64,000 bases of DNA from Symsagittifera roscoffensis (Eukaryota; Xenacoelomorpha; Acoela; Convolutidae): assembly GCF_963678635.1 (NCBI RefSeq), contig NC_087067.1:10149716-10213715 (forward strand), in the 5' to 3' direction. A model generated the notes under the pieces. The model did not search any database, had not been told where the DNA came from, and saw only the letters and a list, made by a program, of their open reading frames with translations. Below, piece by piece: positions 20,096 through 31,481 of the stretch (within the stretch, counting starts at the first letter, position 1; every line of letters begins with the position of its first letter). The translations under genes and the position numbers were made by a program.

Positions 20096-22468
20096 CGCTC
20101 ATCAAACAACGCAATATGAGGTCAGTTAGTTAATATAATATAGGTCGAAAAATTGACAAAAAAAATTGAACTACCATAACTTTCATATCGTTGTCATTTT
20201 GTCGAAAAATTTCTCACAAAAATTATGCAAAATAAAACAATTTATTATTAAATTAGCATCGAACCAAAACTATCAAAGCGTTAACAAGGCCGCCAATTTT
20301 CGAGAAGACAAATTGAGCCGAAAAAAACTTAAATAAAAAAACTTGAAAACAAAAACCAGTTACACTTGCACTTACAAAAACACTTTATTAAAACAAAATT
20401 TGCTCGTGAAATATAAAATAAAACCTTTTAAGCCCAATAAAGAGAAAAAAACGAAGACAATTAACGATATACTGAAATGGGAGTTGATAAATTTACAACC
20501 ACCTTAAAAAATTTGCGAACAGAACGGACATTCAAAACGCAGAAAAGCTCAAAGTACGGGAAAAACTGCAGTACCTGGTTGCAGTGCCTTTTTCATTGCA
20601 AAGGTTATTAGGCGGGAAAGCCTTCAAACAAAGGAAAATTATATTCTATTTTATGCTTAATAACTTTATGCAAAAAATTGTTGGTTTCATTGAATCCTAC
20701 ATGAGACTCAGTGTGAAAATCATTTTACATTTGATTTTAATTTTCCAACCATATAAACCATGCTCGGGCGATTAATTTTTTTTGACTCTTATGAACTCAA
20801 TAATCTTATGCTTTAGGCTTTGTCTCATTTACTGCGAGTTTAACTTAAAAAAATTAAGTTTAGAAATTCAATTGATAATTTTTGGAATTTCAATTTTCTA
20901 AATCAATAAAATATACACTTTTCTACTTTCAAATATAATCTATCCACTTCATTTGAAATATTAACCATCAGACCGATATCTTAGTGCAAACATACATATT
21001 TGTCAATGAAACTTCAATTCGTTACTGCAATTTATATCATTGAATATAGCCAAAAAGCAGTAGTGATGAAGCTAAGAAACGTCGACGTAGACGTGATAAA
21101 AGTGGATGGATTTTCTACATATTATTTCCATTTTCAAAACCTTTTCAGGAGTTTCATAGATGACATTACACCACATTTATGAAGGGAAAAAACCTTTTTG
21201 ATAAAAACTAATCAATCGGATAAAAAAAAACAGGATCAATAACTAATAGTTAGCCTGGATTTCTATTAAAAACAAAATCCAATTTTGAAAAAAAACGCCG
21301 TTTTTGCGCCATCTCCACGTATGTTTCTGGAGAACATTTTTCATGCTAGCCAAAAAGATGGACAAAAAATAAAACCTCACTTCTTTCATTAACTCTTGAA
21401 TTATCGCTCAAAAACAGCAACTAAAGTACATAGAACAATGAAAAGCAAATTAAATGCAACTTTAAAGCAAAACTTTTTTTATCGTTCTAAAATCAAACAG
21501 CTCTTCAGCTTAACTAAATATTCTGACATGAGGTCAAAAAGTCTACTGTCTGATGATAAGAATTGAATTGACTTTGACATTTCTAATAAAAATGGGCGTA
21601 ATTTGTTTCAATCGAGAAGAGTATTCAATTTATGAACTGATGATTACTGAACTATCTTAGCACCAAATATTTCTCGTGTAATCGCGAGCATGAACATACA
21701 ACTCATCCATAAGTGGCAACGTGACCTCTGTCCCACTCTTTGGCGAATAATTCAGGATAAAACAAAAACTTGGAATAATTTAAGCTTCTTTAGAATAGTA
21801 TACGGAGTGGTAACTATTAACTAACTAACTTTATTACTGTAACAGAGTTTTCTGGCAATGTTCAGATAGACAAAATTAATCAAGAGCAATCACGATCATT
21901 CGATCAATTTTTGCACGCAGAGTACAGCTATGCCCACAAATTCGCCAATTTACGCGCAACGGAGCAGCTAAGAATCATTGTCTGAAAACAGTTGAGTATC
22001 CCCAACAGAAGGCTGGAAAAAAATCAATGAGTTGAAGGAAACCGAAAAAAATATATATTTATTTTTTTTAACTGGTTGCAACTTTTGAATTTCAAGATTT
22101 TCCTTAAAGCTCTTTCAATTTCAAGAAAAAATTTATGATTTACACCTATAGAACTAATCCAATAAAAAAACTGGGTTAAGTTTTTCCATTCCGCTGAGAA
22201 TTCTGAAAGCTAAGTCCTATTTGAAACTAGAAACTGTTTTTTTGCGACATTTCCGCTTTCTTATTTGGAGAGTGTAATTTGCCTTCCTGTTAGCAATGAA
22301 TTTAGGTGAACTTGAAAAGAAAGAAAAAGTTGCATGTTTGTCCATTCCTTTGTAAGCCAGTGATCTTAATTTAGACAGCAAGCGAAAAAAAATCAAAATT
22401 ACTCGATTGCATCTGTTAATTAATTTTGACCTATCGAAACAATTAGCAACAATTTTGATACAAAAAAA

Positions 22469-22736
22469 CTAAGCAGTTTCCTCTTCACTATGTTCTGGCA
22501 CCCAATGTGAATGACCATTGATGACGTTATCATTATCAAAATCTGTCAGTTGCAGAGAACGATCTCTGATCGCAGCTGCATCTTCACCATCAGCTTCAGC
22601 ATGATTCACCGTCACAGCATCTCCTTCCCCTTCACCAGTTAAAAATTCTTTCTTTCCTTCATCATCGTCAACTCGCCCGCTGCTGTTTTCAACTGCCGAA
22701 GATCCCAAACTATTAATCGCCGATTGGGAGAAAGAT
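22469..22736 (-). CDS. Unidentified host gene, terminal exon
   Basis: On the minus strand the exon starts after the acceptor GAATTATTTAG. The first base completes an Arg codon begun in the exon at 24650-24876. An open frame of 88 residues then runs to a TAG stop. The product is acidic and Ser/Glu/Asp-rich: it begins SFSQSAINSLGSSAVENS, continues with VDDDEGKK, and ends SHWVPEHSEEETA. It has no membrane segment or known domain that I recognise and looks like a disordered C-terminal tail. It is much less AT-rich than its surroundings, which supports a coding role. Confidence 0.65.
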
Positions 22737-24649
22737 CTAAATAATTCAACAGTAGAACCATATGCCCTTTATTGTACAATTTCGAAAACTTCAAATCAAA
22801 CAAACTCAATTTTCATCAAAAATTGTCTTTTCTTCGATTAATAGCACTTGAAAGAATTCAAATTTTATTTTAGGACTCATTTTTTCAGGTATTAATTCAA
22901 GAAAAATTGACATAATACAAAGAAATTAATCAGACACAGACAGAGGCGAAACTGCACTTCGCTCACACAAGCGTTAAAAAAGGTCTAAAACACGAAAATA
23001 AACCTTCCAGAAACAATCTACTCTTTGTCTGCCGCTTCCAAATATCAGATTTCTCCCTCGGCCAGCAAGTAACAAGCGTTGAGTGCGCTTTAATTAAGTG
23101 AATATTTCAATAGCTAAATCAATTTTTTTTGAAAATAGATAAGCGCATTTCATTGAGTAGTTAGTGCAAAGTTTCTTAGTTATATAAACGCCACTCACTC
23201 TCGCACACTGAATAAAAACATACAGTTCATTTTTTTATCCGGCCCGAATTTACAACACAGGCGAAGCTGTACTACGAAAATACAAGCAAAAAACGCCTAG
23301 TAGATTTAAAAAGGTCAACCAGACAAAACGTAGCCAACAACATTCAATGAGCTGAGGAAAATAGAAATTTCAACGTTCGAAATTCAAAGATGTAGACAGT
23401 TGGAAAAGAGGCAATACACGCAAGTACACAGAAAAAAAAATACTGACTTGTTTAAAAAATATTTTCAGCTTTCAAGATGGACACTTTTTTGATAAAATTA
23501 ATCCAATTTGAGAAAACTGGATCAAATGGTAAAATTTTTTATTTCGCTAGGAATTCTGATACCTAAAAACAATTTTCGAAATTAGAAGTCGATCACGTTT
23601 TCTGCAACCTTAACACTTTTTCTGTTGAATAGTGGTGGAGTTTGCCTCCTCTAACAAAGGAAATGAACTGAACTTAGAAGAAATCAGATGTCAAAGCGCG
23701 AAAAAGTAAATTTGATCCTGAAAATTTTTAATCATCATGAAAATTTTCTAGAAAAATCACGAAGCATTAAAAAATCATCACGACCTATATAAGAGTCTGA
23801 ACTACGTTCATCGACTCTAGCAAACATAAAATCCTCAAGCTCTCTGATTCTCAAAAGCAATAATCAAGTGGCACTTTTGTTGAAAGAGGCAAAGCGGAGT
23901 TTTGCATCACTTGCTATACCACAAAAAAGCATTGCGAGCTAGCACTAAGAAAGGAAATAAAAGCCACTAATTAGGAAATCTGTCCGAAGAAATCACAACT
24001 AAAAAACTTTTCTCTGGGATGATGTTCTATTTGCGGAAAACACGTCCAGAAACACATTAGACGGTGTTTAATGAAACTCTAAAACAATTTTTGAGCAAAA
24101 AAAACTGGTGTCATGAAAAACTTTGAACTATAATTTCTATTCTGAGATTTTTTAAGTTTTGTGCGATCCGAAGAAAAACGTTCATATTATGCTTCCCTCG
24201 AACGACCCAAAATTAGATCGAAAATATTTTCCAGCAAAAAAACTAAAAAAAAGAGGAAATTATACGAAGTCAAGGCTAGTAAAATTACTAACTGCAGGAC
24301 TAAATGAAAACATAAAAACCAAAAAAAAACATGAAAACATAAAATGAAAACAATAAAATCGATCACATTTTGACGCGGCTTTTCAGCTTATATAATTAGA
24401 GAATGCATTTTGCCTATCCTCTAGCAAATGAACTTGAATTGCACTCAAAAAAGGCACATACACCTGGGGGCGTTCATATGTGTATTTGTTAGCAGCGCAT
24501 TTTAAGAATTTTCCTGAAAAAACACAAAAAAAATAAATCATCGACTCTATGTTCATCTACTCAAAAAAAACCCGTCATAAGTCGCTACTCAAAAGCAAAT
24601 TAGTAAATACAACCGATGGGTGATCACCTTTGAAAAAACTATAACACAC

Positions 24650-24876
24650 CTTGTTCTTGACAACGGGTAACTCATGCTACAATCCAAGTGATGATGACCA
24701 TCGTTATTATTAGTAGCATTAGATACTGAATTCTGATTGGCTGACGAAGATTCGTGAGGGTCTTCGGCTGCTGTTAGGGTGTTGTCTCCAAATGTGGTCG
24801 AACTGCCACTCTCGTAATCTTTTCCTCCGAGAGCCATGAATCCGAACTGAGTGAGAGTGGTCGAGTCACTTTCCAG
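24650..24876 (-). CDS. Unidentified host gene, internal exon
   Basis: On the minus strand it follows the acceptor TACTGTTTTAG and ends in AG before the donor GTGTGT. It is 227 bp, phase 0 to phase 2, with 75 full codons and no stop. The product is Ser/Thr/Asn-rich (starting LESDSTTLTQFGFMALGG), carries an Asn-Asn-Asn and a His-His-His run, and ends PLSRT with a split Arg. The phase matches the next exon at 22469-22736 exactly, giving RTRSFSQS across the junction, a possible basophilic phosphorylation site. No family recognised. Confidence 0.65.
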
Positions 24877-27800
24877 CTAAAACAGTATAATTGAAACGGT
24901 CTCAATTTACTCTTCATTATCTGTGTGAAGATATGCGAAATTAAAAGTTATCCTTTCGTGTTTATTGTTTAAAAATTGTGAATAGCCATCCCCAAAAACT
25001 TAATCCTCCTTTGTTAGTTTACAGTAGGTTGAAAACTTTATAGCCCGCTAAATGAAGCGTAAGGACGGGAGTCGTTAGCATGTAATATAACCTCATTTTC
25101 AAAAATCAGAACATAGCCAGCTGACAAATGGAAAAGAGTAATGAACGCAGGGAAACTGAAAAAATAACTTACTTTTTTTTGTAAAACCTTCAAAGTTCGA
25201 ATTTCGAAGAAAAAATGGGTGGCCTTAAAGCTTTTTGAATTTGTAGAACAATTTATTATTGACGCTTTTTAGATAAAACAAACACATTTTGAGAAAACTG
25301 GATCAACAAGTAAAACTTTTATTACGCTTAGAAATCTGATAATTAAATTCCATTTTAGAAATTAGAAGTCGATCACGTTTTTCGTCATACTTACATTTTT
25401 GCTGTCCGATAGTGGAGTTTGCCTTTTTCACACAGACTCGAAGCTGCGCTTCGCAAATACGAGCGCGGAAATTGCAAAAAAGAGCTCTAAACTGGCAAAA
25501 CAAAGTGAAATAAGGAAAACATAAATTAAGCATCTTTAAAAATTTTGTTGAAATTAGGACTAACACGTTCTCGCATCTGCTCCACGACCGCTTGTAATTT
25601 TACTAACATTAGTCATCGATAAAACAGCTAGTTTCTATGAAATTGCCAATGTTAAGCAGCAAAAACTCGGCCAAAAATTTTTTTCTTCAAATGTTTCGGA
25701 TTTGAATATCCGACATGTTAATACGGAGTCTCACATCCTCGCATCTGCGCCGTGGTCGCTTGGAAGTAAACTAGTGACCCATATAATGCTAGATCTACAT
25801 ACTCTAATGTTTTTAATCGTATGTTGTACTGATACGGAAGTGCATAAATTTCAAAAGAAAATGGACTTTACGCTAAACCCTAGTGTTTCTCTACTAAAGC
25901 AGGGAAATCATCGCTAAGTCAAAGAAGAAAACTACTACTCGCTCTTTCCATTGAACTCTTTGTCTCAGATTCGGATGAGTAATTTTCGAAAAAAAAGTGA
26001 AAAACAATCCAAAAATCGATCCAAAATTAGACTCCTAAATTCATAAAATCTTCTCTACTAAGCATGGGCATAGCCTCAGCTTTCGACGTCTGGTTTTTAG
26101 ATTGAAGATTTCCGCGCCCTGACTCTTTAGATTGAAACCTTAATGTCAGTTTAAGCTCGTAGTTTTCATACATTAATGACGAAATTTCTAAAAACGTTTA
26201 AAATTGAAAATGAATTTTTCCGAAGTCCATATCAGCTTTTCTACAAAAAAAAACATGTTGAAACAGATTACGCAGGGTAAACCTAAGCACCATGATACTT
26301 TTAATGAACTATCAATCTCAGAATCAGCAGATTTTGTTTTCGAAAAAAAAAACATTCCATAAAACGAGCAACACTTCAAAATATGGACATTTCCTAGGCC
26401 ATTTAATTTTTTTTTCACAACGCACGGCATTGCCACTTGTGCAGGTACTGATTTATAAGACTCACATAAGTCATTATTTTCTTTCGGTTGAATCTTTAAT
26501 CTCCGATTTGACATAGTATTTTTGAGACAAGTTTTAAACCAAAATGTCACAAAATGAGCTTGTTTGAGGCCATATCTTTTTTCTATCGATTTTAGGGAAC
26601 AGCCACTTGAGAAAGGGATATCTCATAATTTGTTATCTTGATTAAAACCTTCATCTCAGATTTGTGCATTTAATATTTGAGAAAATGAAAAAATTCATAA
26701 CAGCCCATTGAAGATTGGAAAAGAGTACTGAACGCAAGTAAAGATGAAAAAAAACTGACGTTCTTGAAAAAATCTCAACTTTCGAATTTCAAACAAAAAT
26801 ATTAGACGCCCTTTAAGCTCTTTGAATTTCTAGAACAACTTATGATTGGCGTTTTTTTGATAACATGAACCCAACTAGAGAAAACTGGATCAATAGGTAA
26901 GCTTTTTATTACGCTGGAAATCTAAAAATTAAATTCCAATTTCGAAACTAGAAACCGTTCATGTTTTCGCACAATTTCCACGTTCGTATTTGGAGAGTTC
27001 AATTTCGGTAACTTTCAGTAGATGAATTTTATTTGAACTCAAAAAGTGCATATATATCCAAGTGCATTCTTAAATGCATCAAAATTTATGAATGCACATC
27101 TGTAGTTTAGAGATTTTTTGAAACTTTTCCTGAAAAAAAAATCAGTAAGAACTCTTAAACAAATAGGTCAAAAAGACCCCAGTGAAACTTTCGAAGGACG
27201 CAGAACTCGAGGTAAAATGAAAATAGACTAGCTAAATATGCAGGCACATAGAAGAACAGCCGGTTTTTCCATTGGTACCATTTTTTGAAATTTCTGCGAA
27301 AAGTGCAAAAAAACTCCAAAGCATTGCAAAAAAAAAAAAAAATTTCATAATACATGTTTTCAAAATACATGTTTTTTTTTTTCAAATAGAACCTAACACC
27401 AGCCCAAAACAAAGCAACAACATATTCCTTTAAACTGTTGATTCTTAAATAAGTCTAAATATGATTAAATTGAAATATATCGAAATCAGATACAAACAGC
27501 GAAAAAATCATAACTGAGCGTGAACTAAAAGACTTTTCGTAGAAAAAAAAAACAAAAATCACCACAAACTCTAAAAGAGTACTCACCACAATCAATACTT
27601 TCAAACATAGCGAACAGACAGATGAATAAGAGATGAACACAAGTATACAAAAAATAATGACTCGTTTTTTTTTCAAAAATCACTGACTTTTGAATTTCGA
27701 AGAAAAAGTAGATGATCTTAAGGCTCTCTGAATTATTTGAACAAGTTAAGATGGACGCTATTTTGATAAAATTAACCCATTTTGAGAAAACTGGATCAAT

Positions 27801-28210
27801 AGGTGTCTAACTTTCTGTTGCTGGCAATTCTGATAATTAAATCCATTTTCGATTTTCGAAGTCGATCAAGTTTTTCGTGAACTTTAATTTTTCGCTGTTA
27901 TATAGTGGATTTTGCCTTCCTTTTAACAAAGGAAATTAACTGAACTTAGAAAGAAATCAGAAGCAAAACAGTAAAAATCAAACTTTAGCCTGGACTTAAA
28001 AAACATATGGCCTACAACTCTTTGAATTTCAAAAACATATTATGATTTTTTCCGTAGATATGAGAAAACTAGATCAATAGATGAATTTTTTGATTTCACT
28101 GAAAAAATAAAAAATTTGAATCGAATATCAAAACCAGAATTCAAAAAAAATTAACACAACCACGTTCATCGAGACTTGAATACAAAAGTCCACTGGCCAC
28201 AAAAATTTTC

Positions 28211-29357
28211 AATAATCAAGGTTATTGCAGCGACAAACGTTAATTATTAAGGAGTGAATGAATGAGAAAGGCGAGTTTAAGATGATTGAGCTGAAGGATA
28301 TTTTGTACGTTCCTAAAAATTGAAGAAAATTGCTGAGTGTATCAAAAATGAAGGAAGCAGGAGCAGAAGTTGTTTTTGGTGCGAGCTCGTTTGTTCGCCA
28401 GGGAAATGGATCAGTTTACCCATTAAGAGAGGAAAGTGGTCTCTTTTTATGGGACACTTTTGTAGGAAAAGACGAGTGTTAGGTAGTAAGCACATTGAAA
28501 CAGTGGCATTGCAGGATGGGTCATAATAACTACTAAGATTTAAGTCAGCAACATGTTGAAGGCATGAAGATTAATGATTTTAAAATTGAGAATTGTGAAA
28601 CTTGTGAGTTGAATAAAGCAAAAAAGAAGCCAGTCCCGAAAGATTCTTATACCAGGGCAACCAGGACACTAGATTTTGTTCACAAAGATATTTTAGGTCC
28701 TATCGACCCGCTAGCAGAGGATGGACATAGATATGATATAGTGGTTTGTGGAGCAGACAAAAATTTCTGTAGCTGGTTTGAAAGCAATATCTCTGAAAAA
28801 ATTGAGATAAGCGAGATAGTGAAGATAGAGCTCGAAAAATTCAGTGCTATGAGTGCAAGGAGTTTGGACATATTGCAAAACATTGCCAAGCACAGAAAAA
28901 GTTCATTAGTAAACACTCAATGAACCACGGCAAGACGAAGCATTTTGCCATAAAACTACACTTCCTTCGAGAGTTAGTTGAACAGAAGAAGGTGACATTA
29001 ACCTTTTTACCAACAGCAAACATGCCTGCAGACGCATTGACGAAAAACTTGGGAAAGTGCAAAACTGCATTTTTCCGAGACATTCTACTAGGAACCACCT
29101 AATTTGAAAGGCGGGGTATTGGTGATTTTTCCTAACTGAACTGGAATTGATCTTTCTTATTCAGTTCAAACTGAAAGATCACTTCCCGATTTTTGTTAAA
29201 ATTAGCTGGTGAAACATGACCTTTAGTCATTGGTTCGAGCAACTTTGTGCGGGTGATTTACCATATATATTTGATCTGATTTGCTACTGGAATTATCACT
29301 CAAATCTCATTAATTCACTCCTTATTAATTAACGTTAGTCGCTGCAATAACCTTGAT
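28211..29357 (+). mobile_element. Scrambled copia derivative (mosaic of five segments)
   Basis: This piece is built from parts of the copia family seen intact at 29358-34577, in the wrong order. It starts with an inverted LTR tail (28211-28262). Next comes protease/pre-integrase to the start of integrase (28262-28735, like 31615-32095), then a short RT piece around the catalytic WVDD side (28733-28818, like 33376-33462). A gag zinc-knuckle piece follows (28812-28912, like 31224-31327), and last the end of RNase H through the 3' LTR (28906-29357, like 34125-34577). Each junction falls in a short identity shared by both parents. It has no full gene. In one place it keeps a reading frame that is broken in the longer element, so it derives from a different parent copy. 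Confidence 0.85.
29117..29357 (+). repeat. LTR of the scrambled copia derivative
   Basis: It follows the polypurine tract GAAAGGCGGGG and runs from TATTGGTGATTTTTCC to AACCTTGAT. It is followed at once by a second LTR. Confidence 0.85.
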
Positions 29358-29597
29358 TATTGGTGATTTTTCCTAACTGAACTGGTTGATCTTTCTTATT
29401 TAGTTCAAACTGAAAGATCACTTCCCAATTTTTGTTAAAATTAGCTGGTGAAACCTGACCTTTAGTCATTGGTTCGAGCAACTTTGTGCGGGTGATTTAC
29501 CATATATATTTGATCTGATTTGCTACTGGAATTATCACTCAAATCTCATTAATTCACTCCTTAATAATTAACGTTTGTCGCTGCATTAACCTTGATA
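29358..29597 (+). repeat. 5' LTR of the copia element
   Basis: A 240-bp LTR, TATTGGTG to CCTTGATA, ending directly before the primer-binding site. It differs from the 3' LTR at about eight positions by eye, so the insertion is not very recent. The termini are TAT...ATA rather than the usual TG...CA. Confidence 0.85.
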
Positions 29598-29617
29598 GGT
29601 TATGGGCCCAGATGCCC
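29598..29617 (+). promoter_or_regulatory. Primer-binding site (initiator tRNA-Met fragment type)
   Basis: GGTTATGGGCCCAG directly follows the 5' LTR. It is complementary to the anticodon arm of eukaryotic initiator tRNA-Met (CTGGGCCCATAACC). Drosophila copia is known to prime from such an internal tRNA fragment and has the same sequence at this place. Confidence 0.85.
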
Positions 29618-30503
29618 AATCACGAGTGAGAAGTCAGGAGTCAAGATTGACTGTTTGTTCAAACGAATAAGGAAAAAAGCTGAGATTTGCAGTGGAGTTG
29701 TGACAGTGAAAATCACAACTTGAAATATACAACTGATCAGTTAGACAACTGCGAGAGAAGCAGGCCAAAACTACTTGGAGATAGACGATTGATCAGACAG
29801 AGAAGTGCAAAGATAGAAGAAGGGCAACACAACTAGAAGACACAGGCAACTTTGACGACAGAAGCAGGGCAACACAACTTCTAGAGATAGACAACTCTGA
29901 CGATAGAAGCAGGGAAACACAACAGAGAAGAAGAGAAGACGGTCAAAAGCTACACGAAGGGGCACTGAGTGAGCACAGCAGTGGAAGAAGCACTACACTA
30001 TTGATAGTGAAAAAAAACTGAAACAAACTGATAAATTACATGTTTTATTTGGAAAAGTTGCTGATTTATATTCAATTTTTGCGAAAGGATAAATTCGTTC
30101 GTACGCGGTTGCTCGATTCCGACACAAAATCAATCCGACGAATACATTGCAATTAAAAGAAAAAGAAACTGATACCCCAGAATAAAAAGACGAATTTCTA
30201 TTTTGCTAATATATATATTACCTAGTATGAAATCTGAGGAGGGACCTTAGCTTTGCTAAGTCGCTGATGTGTTATTCAGTACGCACTCCGTTAGATTCCA
30301 AATCAGATTTAGGTAATCAAATATACTTGCATAGTTATATAAGCGGGCGATAATGATGTTTATAGAATACGATTTTGATGTAAGAGAAAACGGGGTCATT
30401 GAACTTTACCTAGTGCAATACTTAATTTTTTGAATTTTGGATTGGAGCTTATATTTTTTGTGTGAGAATTAAGTCGAATATAAGAACTTGGATTAGGAAA
30501 GAA
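29618..30503 (+). other. Copia 5' leader with short repeats
   Basis: Untranslated region between the primer-binding site and gag. Between 29757 and 29940 it carries diverged direct repeats of GAAGCAGGGCAACACAACT with AGATAGACAACT spacers. The remainder shows nothing I can name. Confidence 0.6.
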
Positions 30504-31412
30504 ATGTCGAAAACTGATAGGATAGTTTTTTCGGGAAAAGAAGAAGACTTTTCCTACTTTGAAGAGCAATGCGAGGCACGAATTTTTCACTTGAAGTTAA
30601 ACAAGATTTTAGATGAGACAGTTGATTATAGAATATTTATGCCAAGTTTAAGACCGAATGCAAGCAGTGATCAAAAACAAGCTGCGATAGATAAAGGAAA
30701 AGAGATTTTTGAAGAAAAACAGTTGCATATCTAGTACGAACTTGTGCAGGCTCTAGATAAGAAATCAGTTTTGTTTTTTAGACCTTATCAAGGCAATGGT
30801 AGCAAAGCTTGGGATGTTTTACGGAAGAGGTTTGAGAGTTTTGAAAGACCCAGGCTGCAAAAACTAATCTCCGAACTTACAACTTTGAAAAAGAATCGCA
30901 ATGAAACAGTGATAGATTATTTGACTAGATCAGAGGAGATTCAGTATAATTTAGAACAAGTGAACGAAGGAGTGAGTGAAAAAATGTTAATTTCAATTAT
31001 TTTGAAAGGACTTCCAAAACAATTTGAAACTTTTTCTACTATAGCTAAGTTTAGTAGAGATGAGAAAAGTTTAGATGAGTTGAAAAGAGATTTAGTGATA
31101 TTTGATAGCGAGAGACAAGTAATCGAAAAAGAGCATGCTTTTAATAGCGAGAACAGAGTTTGGTTCAAGTGTCATAAAAGAGGACATGTGTCGAAAGAGT
31201 GCAGAAAAAACTTAAGTAGCAGACGAGATAGTGAAGATAGAGCTCGAAAAATTCAGTGCTATGAGTGCAAGGAGTTTGGACATATTGCAAAATATTGCCA
31301 AGCAAAGAAAAAGTTCATTAGTAAGACTAAACGAGAACAGCAGAACCTAGTAGATGAAACAGAGGCTCATTTTAGTTTCCTGAGTGGAGTGTCTCCGGGC
31401 GAGGACTTGTAG
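30504..31412 (+). pseudogene. gag: Copia Gag, interrupted by a nonsense codon
   Basis: The frame starts MSKTDRIVFSGKEEDF, a typical opening for copia Gag. A TAG at about 30732 splits it; the same frame then continues from 30735 to 31412. The C-terminal half has the Gag core (YLTRSEEIQYNLEQ, ILKGLPKQFETF) and two zinc knuckles. The first is damaged (WFKCHKRGHVSKEC, its first Cys replaced by Trp); the second is complete (CYECKEFGHIAKYC). A GC-rich repeat expansion at the 3' end separates it from the protease. Confidence 0.85.
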
Positions 31413-31481
31413 ACTCTGGAGTGGAGTGACTTCGGGCGAGGACTAGTGTCTCCGGGCGAGGAGTGGAGTTGTAGACTCTGG
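31383..31481 (+). repeat. GC-rich minisatellite at the gag-protease boundary
   Basis: Diverged direct repeats of GTGTCTCCGGGCGAGGA and of GTAGACTCTGGAG lie just before the protease active site. They introduce stops between gag and pol and appear to have expanded from the VDSGA-coding sequence. Confidence 0.75.

Larger units (their letters stand above)
17950..28200. repeat. Old, diverged interspersed repeat family
   Basis: Related segments of a few hundred bp recur at about 17970, 18570, 19380, 22040, 23390, 25130, 26700 and 27610. They share, in the same order, blocks such as GAACGCAAGTAAAC, a T-rich CTGACTTGTTT segment, TCTCAACTTTCGAATTTC, GAGAAAACTGGATCAATAGG, CTGATAATTAAATTCC and GGAGTTTGCCTTCC. 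Copies are strongly diverged and unevenly spaced, all in the same orientation. This suggests an ancient tandem array or a dead element family. Two host exons (22469-22736 and 24650-24876) lie within the same stretch. Confidence 0.6.
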
